Source: GWE2-40-63 sp041664345
GTDB lineage: Bacteria; Bacteroidota; Bacteroidia; Bacteroidales; SZUA-534
Reading direction: 5' to 3'
DNA length: 64,000 nt
NCBI GenBank assembly: GCA_041664345.1
Contig: JBAYKX010000007.1
Coordinates: 62,001 to 126,000, forward strand
Part shown: positions 63,801-64,000 of the stretch, piece after piece
Layout: the number at the start of each line of letters is the position of its first letter
Position numbering within the stretch: position 1 is the first letter of the stretch
Position numbers and translations under genes: made by a program
The notes under the pieces: generated by a model
The model's input: the letters and a program-made list of their open reading frames with translations, nothing else
Databases searched by the model: none
What the model was told of the DNA's origin: nothing

Positions 63801-64000
63801 TATGGTACTAACTATTTTACGGAATATTGTTGCTAATGCCATTAAATATACCCACCGAAATGGAACTATTGAGATTAATAGCTATACCAAAACTTATCAA
63901 GACAAACCGTTCGTAATTTTTGCAGTTAAGGATAATGGCACCGGAATTCCCAAAGACAAAATGAATAAAATATTCAAAATAGAGGAAAACTTTTCCAATC
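60892..64000 (+). CDS. multi-PAS sensor histidine kinase (partial)
   Basis: The frame opens at ATG 60892 and runs off the right edge after 1036 codons. After a coiled coil come PAS domains at about 40-150, 160-285, 290-420, a GAF-like region (~425-590), PAS at ~595-715 and ~720-845. The kinase has FFSIIAHDLRSPFSGLVGL (phospho-His864), ILRNIVANAIKYTHR (N box, ~980) and VKDNGTGIPKDKM (G1). No membrane helix: it is cytoplasmic. The signal may be redox, light or a ligand. The end of the HATPase domain and any receiver lie outside. Confidence 0.92.
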   Translation, partial: MDELKNKYIQLQKELAESKTLVSELSLFKSQLLESEARYTSLFENTNDSIWSIDTNYCIKTLNNNFKFQFKIAFGVELNIGSPIVDLLPEKLRSVWHERYARALQGESFSVIDHFEFEGVAQYVEVRFNPIRLNNEVVGASIFGRDIIMKELAKKNLQESDANQKSLIENVNARIWSIDTKYNIIIANNNFKNDYKLAFNADLEKGVYSMINLPPEMKEVWQERYSKALKGNQFSVIDEFHYKGLPQFAETFLNPITVNEKIIGATCLSYDISEQKRAEEALKESEHRYKSLIANIPSVTYTRKADEKGLFTFLSKEIYNLSGYKAEEFIDKKLINYFDLIHSEDIEDVKKQISEKILLRQSFAIDYRIKHKKGDILWVHERGRGSFNDEDVLISIDGTISDITKQKRAEEELLESEQRFRFLSKASVDLLSFKTKKELLTYLADSLSVQLPECIVMVASVEEYNQTLHLSSIAGIESELLQQIQSILSNNPLNKAYSIYPDVYKRFQSGKLSKSKKGIQDLLEGVVPKEAAVRMENLFPSDSVYIQGIKNENQVVAALFILSKAPIQTTDFSFIESLANLATIVLRQLLLLEALFYSEEKLRKIFDHSKAAISIHNENSFLMVNKAWEQFTGYTADESKHLQPLDLAHPQERERIKEITIARLKGEEAPSNYLFPLLTKDSEEKWVDMSASIIDFEGKPATLVISNDITDRRKKELEISKLSTAIINAPLSIVITDIDGNIEYVNPHFCELTGYTYEEALSNNPKILKSGLTSREVFEDLWSTILRGEVWNGEFINKKKNEEIYYESARIAPIFDEEGIIISFIAIKEDITERKTNLKRIEQSEQELKELNAKKDKFFSIIAHDLRSPFSGLVGLTSLLKENIKNLGPKEIDYYLELINHSTQHVLKLLEDLLAWARTQTGRTEFNPIHLNSYESIQESIQVQLLAANAKSITIKNSATPNLMAFADRNMVLTILRNIVANAIKYTHRNGTIEINSYTKTYQDKPFVIFAVKDNGTGIPKDKMNKIFKIEENFSN

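Overview
The window is Bacteroidota chromosome carrying most of an integrated temperate tailed phage. The lineage call rests on an IPExxxVDY-type protein beside rnc, an acpP-fabF-rnc cluster, a T9SS PorE-like OmpA protein, a DUF5723-type outer-membrane protein, LytS/LytT-type regulators and AT-rich promoters of the TAnnTTTG kind. I could not place it below phylum level; an unclassified Bacteroidales or Marinilabiliales-like organism fits.

Bases 1 to about 28,290 are prophage, and almost all of it reads on the minus strand. From right to left: a divergent repressor/early switch (27.4-28.2 kb); an early operon with a LuxR-type regulator, a DUF4406 protein and a diversity-generating retroelement (DGR: target gene, template repeat, reverse transcriptase, 24.4-26.1 kb); a 5-cytosine and an N6-adenine methyltransferase; a large primase-helicase; a run of small accessory genes, among them an ASCH-domain protein, a Gp37/Gp68 (DUF5131) protein, a proteasome/HslV-like Ntn hydrolase and a DndC-like PP-loop enzyme. 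The early operon ends at a terminator near 13,060. Next comes a 123-bp array of TGTAATG motifs (12.76-12.88 kb), just upstream of the late genes: two putative structural proteins, an S49 prohead protease with a scaffold-like tail, the major capsid protein, further virion-associated genes, a PLD-like protein, small and large terminase, two accessory genes (one ArdC-N-like) and a portal protein that runs off the left edge. No integrase, tail or lysis genes are visible; they presumably lie to the left. The right junction looks like the 3' end of a tRNA followed by its terminator, which suggests an att site in a tRNA gene.

Bases 28.3-64 kb are host chromosome: a SagB-type nitroreductase, M23 peptidase, dxr, rseP, a GH3-family protein, a HAD hydrolase, an MFS transporter, DUF2147, the convergent rnc-fabF-acpP cluster with tRNA-Cys, folB, glnS, a TPR-PAS-SpoIIE phosphatase, a C1-family peptidase, tRNA-Arg(CCU), a three-gene envelope operon (PorE-like, lipoprotein, DUF5723-like), a decayed LytS/LytT pair, a CE2-like esterase, an EamA transporter and a large multi-PAS histidine kinase cut by the right edge.

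The best-supported unusual system is the DGR. An 81-bp template and its variable copy differ at 16 positions, every one of them an adenine in the template. The diversified gene is a small, apparently cytoplasmic early protein and not a recognisable tail fibre. Several host genes (fabF, the SpoIIE phosphatase, the LytS-like kinase) carry frameshifts or stops; the two in homopolymer runs may be sequence errors.
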